DNA of 64,000 nt, from NCBI GenBank assembly GCA_035762665.1, contig DASTNZ010000144.1, positions 62,001 through 126,000 of the forward strand. The letters are read 5' to 3'. Made by a program: the position numbers and the translations under genes. Shown here piece by piece: positions 51,664 to 60,061 of the stretch (position 1 is the first letter of the stretch; each line of letters opens with the position of its first letter). Under the pieces are notes generated by a model. It worked only from the letters and a program-made list of their open reading frames with translations, had not been told where the DNA came from and searched no databases. This stretch comes from JASLBX01 sp035762665 (GTDB lineage: Bacteria; Actinomycetota; Actinomycetes; Jiangellales; Jiangellaceae).

Positions 51664-52502
51664 CGTCGATCGTCACCTGGATACCCGGGATCGCCGGGGA
51701 GTAGCACCCGGACGGAGTTCCCATCGTCCACCCACCCAGGCATGATCGTCTTGATCGTGCGCCGGTCCGCTGCTTCGAGAACGGCGGCGACGGACTCGTA
51801 CGAAGCCAGCTGCTCGAGGACAGCTCGCGTCGGTGGCAACATGGCCAGAAGTCCCCTGTCGGCCGCAGCGATCGCGTCAGGCGGGCGGACCCAGGCAGCG
51901 TGGTCGGCTTCACCGGACACGTCTCGCGCCCGTTGGCCGTCCGGAAGTGCGGCCGCGAAGAACCAGGTGTCGTACCGGCGCTCCTCGAACCGTGGCGTGA
52001 TCCAGTGAGCCCATGGGACGAGAAGATCGCTCCGAATGGCTAGACCCCGCCGCTCGAACAGCTCGGAAAGAGCCAGCCGGCGGTCGACAAGAGCCTTGCG
52101 GTCATCCTCCCAACCGGCCCTGGTCGGGTCGACATTCGGCTCGGTCAACAGGACGCCTGCTTCCTCGAACGTCTCCCGGACCGCGGCGCACACGAAACCA
52201 CGGGCAGCGCCCTGATCAGTGCAGAGCCGAGCCGCCCACGCGGCCGGGTCAGGGCCGTACCAAGCGATACCGTCGTCGGACACGTCGCGCGGGTCGACGC
52301 GACCACCCGGAAAGGCATACATGCCAGCCGCAAACTCCATGCCGGCATGGCGGCGCAGTACATACGCCTCGAGCCCCACGGGCGCATCCCGCAACATGAC
52401 CACCGTGGCAGCCGGGCGTGGCTCGACGGGTGTCAACCCACCCGCGTTGAATGCCCGCGCCCGATCCGCGAGTGGGGGTGGCAGCCACCTGGGTCCAGGC
52501 AA
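51660..52502 (-). CDS. NUDIX hydrolase, NUDT19-like
   Basis: 280 aa. The Nudix elements are split by an insertion: FPGGRVDPRD, then after about 35 residues AAVRETFEEAGVLL, as in the NUDT7/NUDT19 group that cleaves CoA esters. Substrate not proven. Lies 5 bp behind ridA and overlaps the kinase gene, forming a four-gene operon. Confidence 0.87.
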   Translation of the reverse strand: MPGPRWLPPPLADRARAFNAGGLTPVEPRPAATVVMLRDAPVGLEAYVLRRHAGMEFAAGMYAFPGGRVDPRDVSDDGIAWYGPDPAAWAARLCTDQGAARGFVCAAVRETFEEAGVLLTEPNVDPTRAGWEDDRKALVDRRLALSELFERRGLAIRSDLLVPWAHWITPRFEERRYDTWFFAAALPDGQRARDVSGEADHAAWVRPPDAIAAADRGLLAMLPPTRAVLEQLASYESVAAVLEAADRRTIKTIMPGWVDDGNSVRVLLPGDPGYPGDDRR

Positions 52503-52507
52503 TCCGC

Positions 52508-52966
52508 TCAGCCGACCTCGACGATCATCTCGACCTCGACGGGAACGTCCAGCGGCAGCACGGCGACGCCCACTGCGCTGCGCGCGTGCTGCCCTGCGTC
52601 GCCGAAAGCCGCGCCGATCAGCTCGCTGGCCCCATTGATGACCTGCGGCTGACCGGTAAAATCTGGCGCCGAGGCAACGAAGCCCACCACCTTGACGACC
52701 TGCTTGACCGCAGACAGCTCACCGACCTCGGCCTTGACCGCAGCGATGGCGTTGAGTGCGCACTGGCGGGCACACGCCACCGCCTGCTCCACGGTGACGT
52801 CCGCCCCGACCTTCCCGGTGTACATCAATCCGTCGCCACGCCTGGGCACTTGACCCGAGACGTAGACGTAGGGGCCGGTACGCACGGTAGGGACGTATGC
52901 CGCGACCGGGGCGACGACCTCGGGCACGGTCTCACCCAGCTCGGCGAGCCGCTCTTCGGGCGTCAT
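52508..52966 (-). CDS. RidA-family protein
   Basis: 152 aa from ATG 52966 with GGGAG upstream; it overlaps the DUF4177 stop. RidA proteins hydrolyse reactive enamines/imines to ketoacids. Seen here: YVYVSGQVPRRGD, ACARQCALNAIAAVKAEVG and VVKVVGFVASAPDFTGQPQVINGAS. The Arg that binds the substrate carboxylate in classic RidA (in RxxxxV near the C terminus) is not clear, as in the YjgH/Rv3678c-like branch. Confidence 0.87.
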   Translation of the reverse strand: MTPEERLAELGETVPEVVAPVAAYVPTVRTGPYVYVSGQVPRRGDGLMYTGKVGADVTVEQAVACARQCALNAIAAVKAEVGELSAVKQVVKVVGFVASAPDFTGQPQVINGASELIGAAFGDAGQHARSAVGVAVLPLDVPVEVEMIVEVG

Positions 52967-53124
52967 TCGGATTTCTCCCGCTTGAAATAGGCCACGACGT
53001 TCTCCGGGTTGGCCGGGCTCGGCACGATCTGGACGAGCTCCCAACCGTCCTCGCCCCAGTTGTCGAGAATCTGCTTGGTCGCGTGCACCAGCACCGGTGC
53101 GGTCGCGTACTCCCACTTAGCCAT
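52963..53124 (-). CDS. DUF4177-family small protein
   Basis: 53 aa: MAKWEYATAPVLVHATKQIL, then NWGEDGWELVQIVP and VAYFKREK. The NxxGxxGWELV core defines DUF4177, a small beta/alpha protein of unknown role, matching Rv3678A in position. Leaderless start: TAGGCT ends 7 nt upstream. First gene of the RidA-nudix-kinase operon. Confidence 0.85.
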   Translation of the reverse strand: MAKWEYATAPVLVHATKQILDNWGEDGWELVQIVPSPANPENVVAYFKREKSE

Positions 53125-53131
53125 GCGGGCG

Positions 53132-53137
53132 AGCCTA
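53132..53137 (-). promoter_or_regulatory. -10 box of a leaderless transcript
   Basis: TAGGCT (minus strand), 7 nt, then ATG 53124; it drives the DUF4177-ridA-nudix-kinase operon. Confidence 0.6.
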
Positions 53138-53197
53138 CTGGGCACGTGCTGACACCGAAATGGCCGATTCCTTCAAGACCCGCCGGCCGTCCCGCCG

Positions 53198-53203
53198 TAG
53201 CGT
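53198..53203 (+). promoter_or_regulatory. -10 box of a leaderless transcript
   Basis: TAGCGT, 7 nt, ATG 53211. It supports this start over the ATG at 53160. Confidence 0.5.
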
Positions 53204-53210
53204 CGAGGCC

Positions 53211-54098
53211 ATGAAGACTGTGACAGCCACAGCGCTCGACGCCGCCGAACGGTATCTCCTACTGAATGCACGGCTGATCGACCGAAGGCGGTTCGACTAC
53301 CACTTCCGGAGAGGTCCGGCCGCTTCAGTCCGTGCTGCCCTGGCCGCATACGCGAACACCGACGGTGGGTTCGGCAACGCGCTCGAGCCCGACCTGCGCG
53401 GTTTTGCCAGCCAGCCACAGCCCGTCGAGGTGGCATTCCACGTGCTCGACGAGACGACATCGGCCGGCGAGCCGTTCGACGGCCCGCTCGTCCGAGCGGC
53501 GTGTGACTACCTGATGAGCATCTCGGCGTCAGACGGTGGCGTGCCGTTCGTCCTACCCTCGGTTCGCGACACACCTGCGGCCCCGTGGTGGCAGACGCCC
53601 GACGATCCGCCCGGCAACCTCAATCCGACGGCAGCGCTGGTTGGGTTGCTGCACAAGCACAGCGTCGACCATCCGTTCGTCGAGCAGGCCACGGCCTTCT
53701 GCTGGCCACGGATCGAAGCACTTACGGAGACGACGCCTTACGAGACGTACCCGGTGCTCACGTTTCTCGACCACGTGCCCGACCGGGAGCGGGCCGAAGC
53801 CGCGTTCGAGCGCCTGGCACCGCTGGTGAAGCCACATGTGACACTCGATCCTGAGGCGCCCGGTGAGGCGCACTTCCCGCTTGACTACGCACCCAGGCCC
53901 GACGGGTTCGGGCGACGAATGTTCGACGACGGCACCATCGAGCAGCACCTGGACGCATTGGTGAACGCCCAGGTCGAGGACGGTTCATGGACGTTCAACT
54001 GGCCCGCGTGGACGCCGATCGTTCGGCCCGAATGGAATGGCTTCCTCACCGTCAAACGGCTGCTGACGCTTCGCGCCTACGGGCGGCTCGTTGGCTGA
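53211..54098 (+). CDS. Prenyltransferase/squalene-cyclase fold-like protein, function unknown
   Basis: 295 aa. Contains short helical repeats of the alpha/alpha-barrel type: AALAAYANTDGGFGNALEPD, ACDYLMSISASDGGVPF and HLDALVNAQVEDGSWTFNW, where DGG/DGSW resembles the QW motif of terpene cyclases. No DxDD or DDxxD catalytic motif is seen, so it is probably not a cyclase. Similar proteins are called hypothetical in many actinobacteria. Convergent with the AraC gene, 3 bp apart. Confidence 0.65.
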   Translation: MKTVTATALDAAERYLLLNARLIDRRRFDYHFRRGPAASVRAALAAYANTDGGFGNALEPDLRGFASQPQPVEVAFHVLDETTSAGEPFDGPLVRAACDYLMSISASDGGVPFVLPSVRDTPAAPWWQTPDDPPGNLNPTAALVGLLHKHSVDHPFVEQATAFCWPRIEALTETTPYETYPVLTFLDHVPDRERAEAAFERLAPLVKPHVTLDPEAPGEAHFPLDYAPRPDGFGRRMFDDGTIEQHLDALVNAQVEDGSWTFNWPAWTPIVRPEWNGFLTVKRLLTLRAYGRLVG

Positions 54099-54101
54099 CG
54101 G

Positions 54102-54836
54102 CTAGGCCGCGAGCGCCGACGGCGGGCGCCCTGACATGGCCCGGACCTCCCGAGTGAGGTGCGCTTGATCGGCGAATCCGCAAGTGGCGGCCACTGCGCT
54201 GAGCGGCCGGCCGGCATAGATCAGGTTGACAGCTCGCTGGAACCGCAGGATGCGATGCAGCGCCTTGGGGCCGTATCCGAACGCGTCCTGGCACAACCGC
54301 CGTAGGTGCCTTTCGCTGTAGCCGAGGTCGGCCGGAAGGCTCCGCAACGACCCGCCGGCCACCAGAGTGCGGACGACACCAATGGCCGCACGGTCCGGCG
54401 GCCCGGCGTCCAACACTCGCCGAGCAACCAGGGCTTCCAGCTCGCGCGGCCGATCGACCGCGACCAGGTCGACCATCTGGTCGGCGTCGCGTCCCCATAT
54501 CTCGGCCAGCGGCACTCGGGAGTCCCTCAAAACCCAGGCGGGCAGCCCAAGAACAGCGGCCGCAGCGCCTGGGCGGAATCGCACCGCGGCGAATTCCTCA
54601 CCAGGACGGAGGTGGGCTTCGAACGGCCCGGTGTCGGGCCCGGCCACGTGGACGGATTCGTCGTGCGACGACCAGATCAGGTCGATGCAGCCGTCCGGCA
54701 CGACCTGCTTGATCTGCGCCACGTTGCCCTGGCGCGAGCCCCAAACGCAGGCGAGCCGGCCAGCCAAATGCTGGGAGGCCGGCCGTTCACGATACGGCAT
54801 CACGTACCTACCATCCCACCCTTCACCGACATCCAT
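54102..54836 (-). CDS. AraC-family transcriptional regulator with DUF6597-type N terminus
   Basis: 244 aa. The N-terminal sensing domain contains VPDGCIDLIW and RFRPGAAAAVLGLPA, typical of AraC regulators with a DUF6597 domain. The C-terminal double HTH is GYSERHLRRLCQDAFGYGPKALHRILRFQRA and ATCGFADQAHLTREVRAMSGRPPS. Target and ligand unknown. ATG 54800 (MPYRERP) is an alternative start. The upstream sequence is repeat copy 4. Confidence 0.87.
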   Translation of the reverse strand: MDVGEGWDGRYVMPYRERPASQHLAGRLACVWGSRQGNVAQIKQVVPDGCIDLIWSSHDESVHVAGPDTGPFEAHLRPGEEFAAVRFRPGAAAAVLGLPAWVLRDSRVPLAEIWGRDADQMVDLVAVDRPRELEALVARRVLDAGPPDRAAIGVVRTLVAGGSLRSLPADLGYSERHLRRLCQDAFGYGPKALHRILRFQRAVNLIYAGRPLSAVAATCGFADQAHLTREVRAMSGRPPSALAA

Positions 54837-54848
54837 GTTCCCGGCGAT

Positions 54849-54926
54849 GGCCGCCCACCAGACTTAGCGACGTACCTACATGCACGCATGCCTATAGGTA
54901 CGTCGGGCCGGCTGCCGAACGTGATC
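54849..54926 (-). repeat. Palindromic intergenic repeat, copy 4
   Basis: On the minus strand it reads GATCACGTTCGGCAGCCGG ... AAGTCTGGTGGGCGGCC. The hairpin has CGACGTACCTA (54879-54889) pairing with TAGGTACGTCG (54895-54905). Lies between the 5' end of the AraC gene and the 3' end of the Lrp gene and touches the Lrp stop codon. Confidence 0.85.
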
Positions 54927-55437
54927 AACCGGCCCAAGTGACGCCGCGGCCGTCGTGCTCGTCAAAGATCAGCCACGTGCGGGTGCCGCGCACTCCGTCG
55001 ATCTCCTGAATGCGTTCGAGGACGATGTGCCGCAGCGCGGCGTTGTCCGGCGCCCGTACCAGCGCCAGCACGTCGAAGTCACCGCCGACGAGCGCGAAGT
55101 GCTGAATGTACGGCAGCTCGCCCAGAGCGGCAGCCACCTCCCGCCAGGTGTTCTGCTGGATGGTCAACAGTACGTACGCGCTGGTGCCGAGGCCAGCCCG
55201 TTCCGGATCCACCTCGGCGGTGAAGCCGGTGATCACACCATCGGCCATCAAACGGTCCACCCTGGCGTAGGCGTTGGCGCGCGACACGTGCGCTCGCTCA
55301 GCCAGGGCGCGGATCGATAGCCGCCCGTCATTGGTCAGCTCCGCGAGTAGCCGGCGGTCGACCTCGTCGAGGTCGCGGGCCGAACGTCCGGTCCGCCATG
55401 CATGGCCGGGCTCGGGCCAAGACGTCTGGTCGCTCAT
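54925..55437 (-). CDS. Lrp/AsnC-family regulator, probable BkdR
   Basis: 170 aa. N-terminal HTH (DRRLLAELTNDGRLSIRALAERAHVSRANAYARVDRLMADGVITGF) and C-terminal RAM domain (VLLTIQQNTWREVAAALGELPYIQHFALVGGDFDVLALV). Divergent from the branched-chain 2-oxoacid dehydrogenase operon, as BkdR is in other bacteria. It likely senses branched-chain amino acids and acts on the dyad between the genes. Extends about 25 residues further at the N terminus than most Lrp proteins. Confidence 0.88.
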   Translation of the reverse strand: MSDQTSWPEPGHAWRTGRSARDLDEVDRRLLAELTNDGRLSIRALAERAHVSRANAYARVDRLMADGVITGFTAEVDPERAGLGTSAYVLLTIQQNTWREVAAALGELPYIQHFALVGGDFDVLALVRAPDNAALRHIVLERIQEIDGVRGTRTWLIFDEHDGRGVTWAG

Positions 55438-55471
55438 CTACCGTCCTTGGAGCCATCTGTCGCTGATTCGC

Positions 55472-55511
55472 CACGATTGTTGAGATGACTATCTCACGAG
55501 GCGCACGATTG
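55472..55511. promoter_or_regulatory. Probable Lrp/BkdR operator
   Basis: TGAGAT-GACT-ATCTCA (55481-55496) is a perfect 6-bp inverted repeat. Two direct CACGATTG copies (55472 and 55504) flank it 32 bp apart, three helical turns. It lies in the 120-bp divergent promoter region of the Lrp gene and the E1 alpha gene. Confidence 0.6.
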
Positions 55512-55557
55512 GGAATCAAACCGGGGGCCGACACCGACACGTCAGGGGTGACCTTCG

Positions 55558-56718
55558 ATGACCACCCGAGCCACTGGGACGGCCGCCGCGCGCCAGGCTG
55601 CCTCCGCGCCGGCCGCCCCCGGGGTAGATGAGGGCGCCGCACGGCTGTTGCCGGCGGACACCCCGATTCAATTCCTCGACGATGACGGCAAGCCGAGTGC
55701 CGAATCCAACCAGGGCGCGTATGACGAGCCGCCCACCGAACTGCTTCTCGAGGCCTACCGCCGAATGGTCGTTGGTCGTAGGTTCGACGCCCAGGCCACG
55801 GCTCTGACCAAGCAGGGACGGCTCGCCGTGTACCCGTCCAGCCACGGGCAGGAGGCGTGCCAGATCGGAGGCGTGCTCGCCCTGCGCCCGACCGACTGGC
55901 TCTTCCCGACCTACCGCGATTCCATGGCGCTGATCACCCGCGACATCGATCCGGTCGAGGCGCTGACCCTGCTCCGCGGCGACTGGCACTGCGGCTACGA
56001 CCCGAAGGCGCACCGAACCGCACCACAGTGCACACCGCTCGCGACCCAGACCCCTCACGCGGTCGGCCTTGCCTATGCGGCCAAGCGCCGCGGCGAGGAC
56101 ACTGTGGTGATGGTCTTTGTCGGCGACGGCGGTACGAGTGAGGGCGACTTTCATGAAGCTCTCAACTTCGCCGCCGTCTACCGGGCACCCGTGGTATTCC
56201 TGATCCAGAACAACGGGTTCGCGATCTCGGTTCCGCTCTCGAAGCAGACTGCCGCACCAGCCCTTGCCTACAAGGGGATCGGCTACGGCATCCGGAGTGA
56301 GCAAGTCGATGGCAACGACCCCGTCGCGGTGCTGGCCGTCCTTCAGCACGCGGTCGAGAGCGCCAGAGCGGGCGACGGCCCGTTCCTGGTCGAGGCGCAC
56401 ACCTACCGGATCGAGGCACATACCAATGCCGACGACGCCACTCGCTACCGCGACGCCAGCGAAGTGGCCGCCTGGGAGCGGCGCGATCCGATCGCCCGGC
56501 TAGAGGCGTACCTGCTCTCCACCGGGGCGCTGACTGACGAGGACATCGGAGGGGCGCGCAAACAGGCGGAGGTCTTCGCCGGCCAACTGCGCGACGGGCT
56601 GAACGCCGACCCGAAGGTCAATGCACTTGAACTTTTCGACCACGTCTTCGCGGAGCCGACCCCACAGTTGCGCGAGCAGCGCAGGTGGCTGGCAGAGGAG
56701 CTGGAGGGAGACGCCTGA
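55558..56718 (+). CDS. bkdA: 2-oxoacid dehydrogenase E1 alpha subunit (branched-chain type)
   Basis: 386 aa. Decarboxylates branched-chain 2-oxoacids with thiamine diphosphate. The TPP motif runs from GDGGTSEGDFHEALNF to LIQNNGFAIS; the substrate loop has YRIEAHTNADDATRYR. The N-terminal 45 residues are Ala-rich and low complexity. An E1 alpha for pyruvate cannot be fully excluded, but the Lrp neighbour favours branched-chain substrates. Shares one base with the next gene (TGATG). Confidence 0.87.
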   Translation: MTTRATGTAAARQAASAPAAPGVDEGAARLLPADTPIQFLDDDGKPSAESNQGAYDEPPTELLLEAYRRMVVGRRFDAQATALTKQGRLAVYPSSHGQEACQIGGVLALRPTDWLFPTYRDSMALITRDIDPVEALTLLRGDWHCGYDPKAHRTAPQCTPLATQTPHAVGLAYAAKRRGEDTVVMVFVGDGGTSEGDFHEALNFAAVYRAPVVFLIQNNGFAISVPLSKQTAAPALAYKGIGYGIRSEQVDGNDPVAVLAVLQHAVESARAGDGPFLVEAHTYRIEAHTNADDATRYRDASEVAAWERRDPIARLEAYLLSTGALTDEDIGGARKQAEVFAGQLRDGLNADPKVNALELFDHVFAEPTPQLREQRRWLAEELEGDA

Positions 56719-57731
56719 TGCCCGGCATGACCATGGCCCAGGCGCTCAACGCCGCATTGCGTGATGCCATGACCGCCGACGAGTCGGTGGTGATGTTCGG
56801 GGAGGACGTCGGAACACTCGGCGGCGTCTTCCGGATCACTGACGGGCTGGCCCGCGACTTCGGTGAGGACCGCTGTTTCGACACCCCACTGGCCGAGAGC
56901 GGCATCATGGGGTTCGCTCTCGGCATGGCGATGAACGGGTTCAAGCCCGTGGTCGAGATGCAATTCGACGCGTTCGCCTATCCGGCGTTCGAGCAGCTTG
57001 TCTCGCACGTGGCAAAGATGCGTAACCGTACCCGTGGTGCCGTGAACGTCCCGATGGTCATCCGGGTGCCTTACGCCGGAGGCATTGGTGGCGTCGAGCA
57101 CCACAGCGACTCGTCCGAGGCCTACTACGCCCACACACCGGGTTTGAAGGTCGTCACACCCGCCACCGTCGAGGACGCTTACTCGCTGCTGCGGGAGGCC
57201 ATCAACGACCCCGATCCTGTCGTGTTCATGGAGCCGAAGAAGCTGTACTGGTCGAAGGCCGAGGTCTCGTTGCCGGCCCGGACCGACCCGTTCGGCCGCG
57301 CCGCCGTCCGCCGGAGCGGCGCCGACGCAACACTCGTCGCGTACGGCCCCACCGTGCCGGTCGCGCTCGAGGCGGCGGCTGCCGCCGAAGAGGAAGATTG
57401 GGATCTCGAAGTCGTCGACTTACGCACGATCGTCCCGTTCGACGACGAGACGGTGGCGGAGTCGGTGCGAAAGACCGGCCGGTGCGTAGTGGTCTCGGAA
57501 TCGGCCGGCTTCGCCGGCGTCAGCGCTGAGATCGCCGCCCGCGTGCAGGAGCGCTGCTTCCATTCGCTGGCGGCGCCCGTGCTGCGCGTCACCGGCTGGG
57601 ACATCCCGTACCCGCCGCCGATAGTCGAGAAGCACCACCTGCCCGGGGTCGACCGAGTGCTCGACACCGTCGCGCGCCTGCAGTGGGACGACGAGCCCGA
57701 CCACCGGTTCCTCGAGGCGGTCCCGGCATGA
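56718..57731 (+). CDS. bkdB: 2-oxoacid dehydrogenase E1 beta subunit
   Basis: 337 aa from ATG 56718; the 33 nt of open frame upstream belong to bkdA. FGEDVGTLGGVFRITDGL, DTPLAESGIMGFALGMAMNGFKPVVEMQFDAF and the C-terminal transketolase domain (VVVSESAGFAGVSAEIAA) are typical. Forms the alpha2-beta2 E1 with BkdA. Coupled to the E2 gene by ATGA. Confidence 0.92.
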   Translation: MPGMTMAQALNAALRDAMTADESVVMFGEDVGTLGGVFRITDGLARDFGEDRCFDTPLAESGIMGFALGMAMNGFKPVVEMQFDAFAYPAFEQLVSHVAKMRNRTRGAVNVPMVIRVPYAGGIGGVEHHSDSSEAYYAHTPGLKVVTPATVEDAYSLLREAINDPDPVVFMEPKKLYWSKAEVSLPARTDPFGRAAVRRSGADATLVAYGPTVPVALEAAAAAEEEDWDLEVVDLRTIVPFDDETVAESVRKTGRCVVVSESAGFAGVSAEIAARVQERCFHSLAAPVLRVTGWDIPYPPPIVEKHHLPGVDRVLDTVARLQWDDEPDHRFLEAVPA

Positions 57732-59077
57732 CAGCCACCACGTCGGTTTTCTCGCTCCCCGACCTCGGAGAAGGGTTGACGGAAGCTGAGATCCTCAACT
57801 GGCGAGTAGCCGAAGGCGACACGGTCGGCGTGGACGACATCGTCGTCGAGGTCGAGACCGCTAAGGCTGCAGTCGAAGTGCCCTGCCCGTACGCCGGTAC
57901 GGTCACGGCCCGGCACGGCGGTCCGGGCGACATCATCGCCGTGGGACAGCCACTGCTGACCATTACACCGCCAGACGATCCGGCGGTTCGCGCCGCCGAG
58001 GTGGTCCGCACCGAAGAACGAGCCGGCTCCGGCGCCGTGCTCGTCGGTTATGGCACCGCATCAGGCCGTCGGTCTTCTCGCCGCGCGGCCCGGCGGAGGA
58101 ACCGCCAGCCGGTGTCGGCAGGAGCCAATGGCTCTGCCGCGTCGCCGGCGACGGTTCCGTCGCGCACCCCGGCACCAGGCCGGGCGCCGGCACCAGCCAG
58201 GCCGCCGGCCACCCCCGCTGCCCCCAGGGTGATCTCCCCCGTTGTGCGCCGGCTGGCCCGCGAACGTGGCCTGGACCTCTCGGCGCTAACCGGGTCCGGC
58301 CCAGCGGGAGTGATCTTGCGGCGGGATGTCGAGGCCGCCGCCAGCCCTACGGTCGCCACACGGGCTACGGAAGGCGCCCACGCCGCCGGTGGCGTGGAGG
58401 ACCGGCGCATTCCGCTCCGCGGCGTGCGGCGGGCCATCGCCGACAAGTTGTCCACGAGCCGGCGTGAGATTCCGGATGTAACCACCTGGGTGGATGCCGA
58501 CGCAACCGGCCTGATCGAGGCCCGTGAGGCGCTGCGGGCGTCATATCCAGGCGTGGGCCTGATGGCGCTGCTGGCCCGGCTCGTCGTGGCGGGCTTGGCG
58601 CGCTTCCCGGAGCTCAACGCGTCCATCGACGGCGACGAGATCGTCCAATACGGTCACGTCAATCTTGGATTCGCCGCTCAGACCGATCGAGGGCTGGTCG
58701 TTCCAGTCGTCAAGAACGCTCACCGCATGACGACCGTCCAACTCGGCGAGGAGATCTCCAGGCTGACGGCCGCCGCTCGGGACGGCAAGGCCAACCCCTC
58801 CGAGCTCACCGGTGGGACGGTCACCCTGAACAACTACGGCGTGTTCGGCGTCGATGGCTCCACACCGATCATCAACCATCCGGAGGCGGCACTGATCGGA
58901 GTGGGTCGGATAATGGACAAGCCGTGGGTGGTCGACGGCCAGCTGGCTGTGCGGAAGGTGACCCAGCTGTCTCTGACTTTCGACCATCGGGTCTGCGATG
59001 GCGGAACGGCGGGCGGCTTCCTGCGCTACATCGCAGATTGCGTGGAGCGACCACTCGGCCTGCTGGCCGATCTTTGA
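57728..59077 (+). CDS. bkdC: Dihydrolipoamide acyltransferase (E2)
   Basis: 449 aa. Lipoyl domain at residues 7-82 with modified Lys in VEVETAKAAVEVP; Ala/Pro-rich linker; E3-binding domain around ISPVVRRLARERGLDLSALTGSGPAGVILRRDV; catalytic domain ending with LTFDHRVCDGGTAGGFL (the DHRxxDG active site). Single lipoyl domain, as in BCKDH E2. Transfers the acyl group to CoA. No E3 gene in the window. Confidence 0.93.
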   Translation: MTATTSVFSLPDLGEGLTEAEILNWRVAEGDTVGVDDIVVEVETAKAAVEVPCPYAGTVTARHGGPGDIIAVGQPLLTITPPDDPAVRAAEVVRTEERAGSGAVLVGYGTASGRRSSRRAARRRNRQPVSAGANGSAASPATVPSRTPAPGRAPAPARPPATPAAPRVISPVVRRLARERGLDLSALTGSGPAGVILRRDVEAAASPTVATRATEGAHAAGGVEDRRIPLRGVRRAIADKLSTSRREIPDVTTWVDADATGLIEAREALRASYPGVGLMALLARLVVAGLARFPELNASIDGDEIVQYGHVNLGFAAQTDRGLVVPVVKNAHRMTTVQLGEEISRLTAAARDGKANPSELTGGTVTLNNYGVFGVDGSTPIINHPEAALIGVGRIMDKPWVVDGQLAVRKVTQLSLTFDHRVCDGGTAGGFLRYIADCVERPLGLLADL

Positions 59078-59179
59078 CGACCTTCGCGGCCCCGGTGACG
59101 GGCGGTCAAGTTGGGGCTCTCGGCCTGCGAGCACGAATGCGACGCACGTTTACGCAAGCTGAACGCCGTGCGCCCATGG

Positions 59180-59914
59180 TTAATCCCGCCTGGAGCGGTA
59201 GCAGTAGGTGACGTACGGAAGAGTCACGCCGTCGGATCCGAGGTGTCGGTCGATGACAACGGCCGCGGCCTCCAACAGTTCCGCCCGCCGTTCGGCTGGC
59301 TGCGCAGCTACGTACGACCGCGACCTCGCCAACCCCAGCACTGCGTCGCGGTCGAGGCGCTGAGTCTGCCGGAACGTCGCCACCTCCATCGGCCCGAAGG
59401 GCGAGCCGGGCGGCAGGATGACATCGCCGATCAGCTGCGGTTCTTCCGGCGCGACGACGGCCCACAGCTCGTGAACCCACTGAACTAACTCGTCTCGCAG
59501 GTTCCACACTAGGGCGAGCCGGCCGCCTGGGCGGAGGACACGAGCTATCTCTGGGACGGCCGTCGCCTGATCGAACCAGTGGAACGCCTGCGCTACCACC
59601 ACCACATCGAATGCGCTGCCAGCCGCCGGGATCGCCTCGGCGCTACCGGCCCTTGCGTCTACATTCGGTAGCGCTGCCTCAAGAACATCCAGCATCGGAG
59701 GGGACGGTTCAACTGCGACCACCCGGTGGTCCGCCGCTACGAGCGCGCGGGTCAGCTTTCCCGTACCCGCTCCCAGATCCAGTACGTCGGCCGGCCGCCC
59801 GCCGACCAACCACGCGACCGCCTCCGCCGGGTAGCCGGGACGGTACTGCTCGTACACCTCGGCCACCGAACCAAACGAGGCAGCGCGATCTTCCCACCGG
59901 GGGATCGTGTTCAT
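59180..59914 (-). CDS. Class I SAM-dependent methyltransferase (UbiE/Coq5-like)
   Basis: 244 aa from ATG 59914 preceded by AGGGAGGG. Motif I VLDLGAGTGKLTRALVAAD, motif II VVVVAQAFHWFD, post-motif LRPGGRLALVWNLRD. The substrate is unknown. The protein resembles the many small actinobacterial methyltransferases that start RWEDRAASFGSVAEVYEQYRPGYP. Divergent from the ArsA genes. Confidence 0.87.
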   Translation of the reverse strand: MNTIPRWEDRAASFGSVAEVYEQYRPGYPAEAVAWLVGGRPADVLDLGAGTGKLTRALVAADHRVVAVEPSPPMLDVLEAALPNVDARAGSAEAIPAAGSAFDVVVVAQAFHWFDQATAVPEIARVLRPGGRLALVWNLRDELVQWVHELWAVVAPEEPQLIGDVILPPGSPFGPMEVATFRQTQRLDRDAVLGLARSRSYVAAQPAERRAELLEAAAVVIDRHLGSDGVTLPYVTYCYRSRRD

Positions 59915-60048
59915 CGCCCTCCCTAACCCCCCGCCGAACGCTGGCCTCCGACCCAGTGTTGCAGTTGTGCTCGCAGGTCGACAGGCGTCAGCACTCGGTG
60001 CCTCGGGTACCGACCCCCAATCCGCCCCCGCAGCGACGCCGGGTCGCC

Positions 60049-60054
60049 TACGCT
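60049..60054 (+). promoter_or_regulatory. -10 box of a leaderless transcript
   Basis: TACGCT, 7 nt, GTG 60062; no Shine-Dalgarno. Drives the ArsA pair. Confidence 0.55.
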
Positions 60055-60061
60055 GCGAAGC

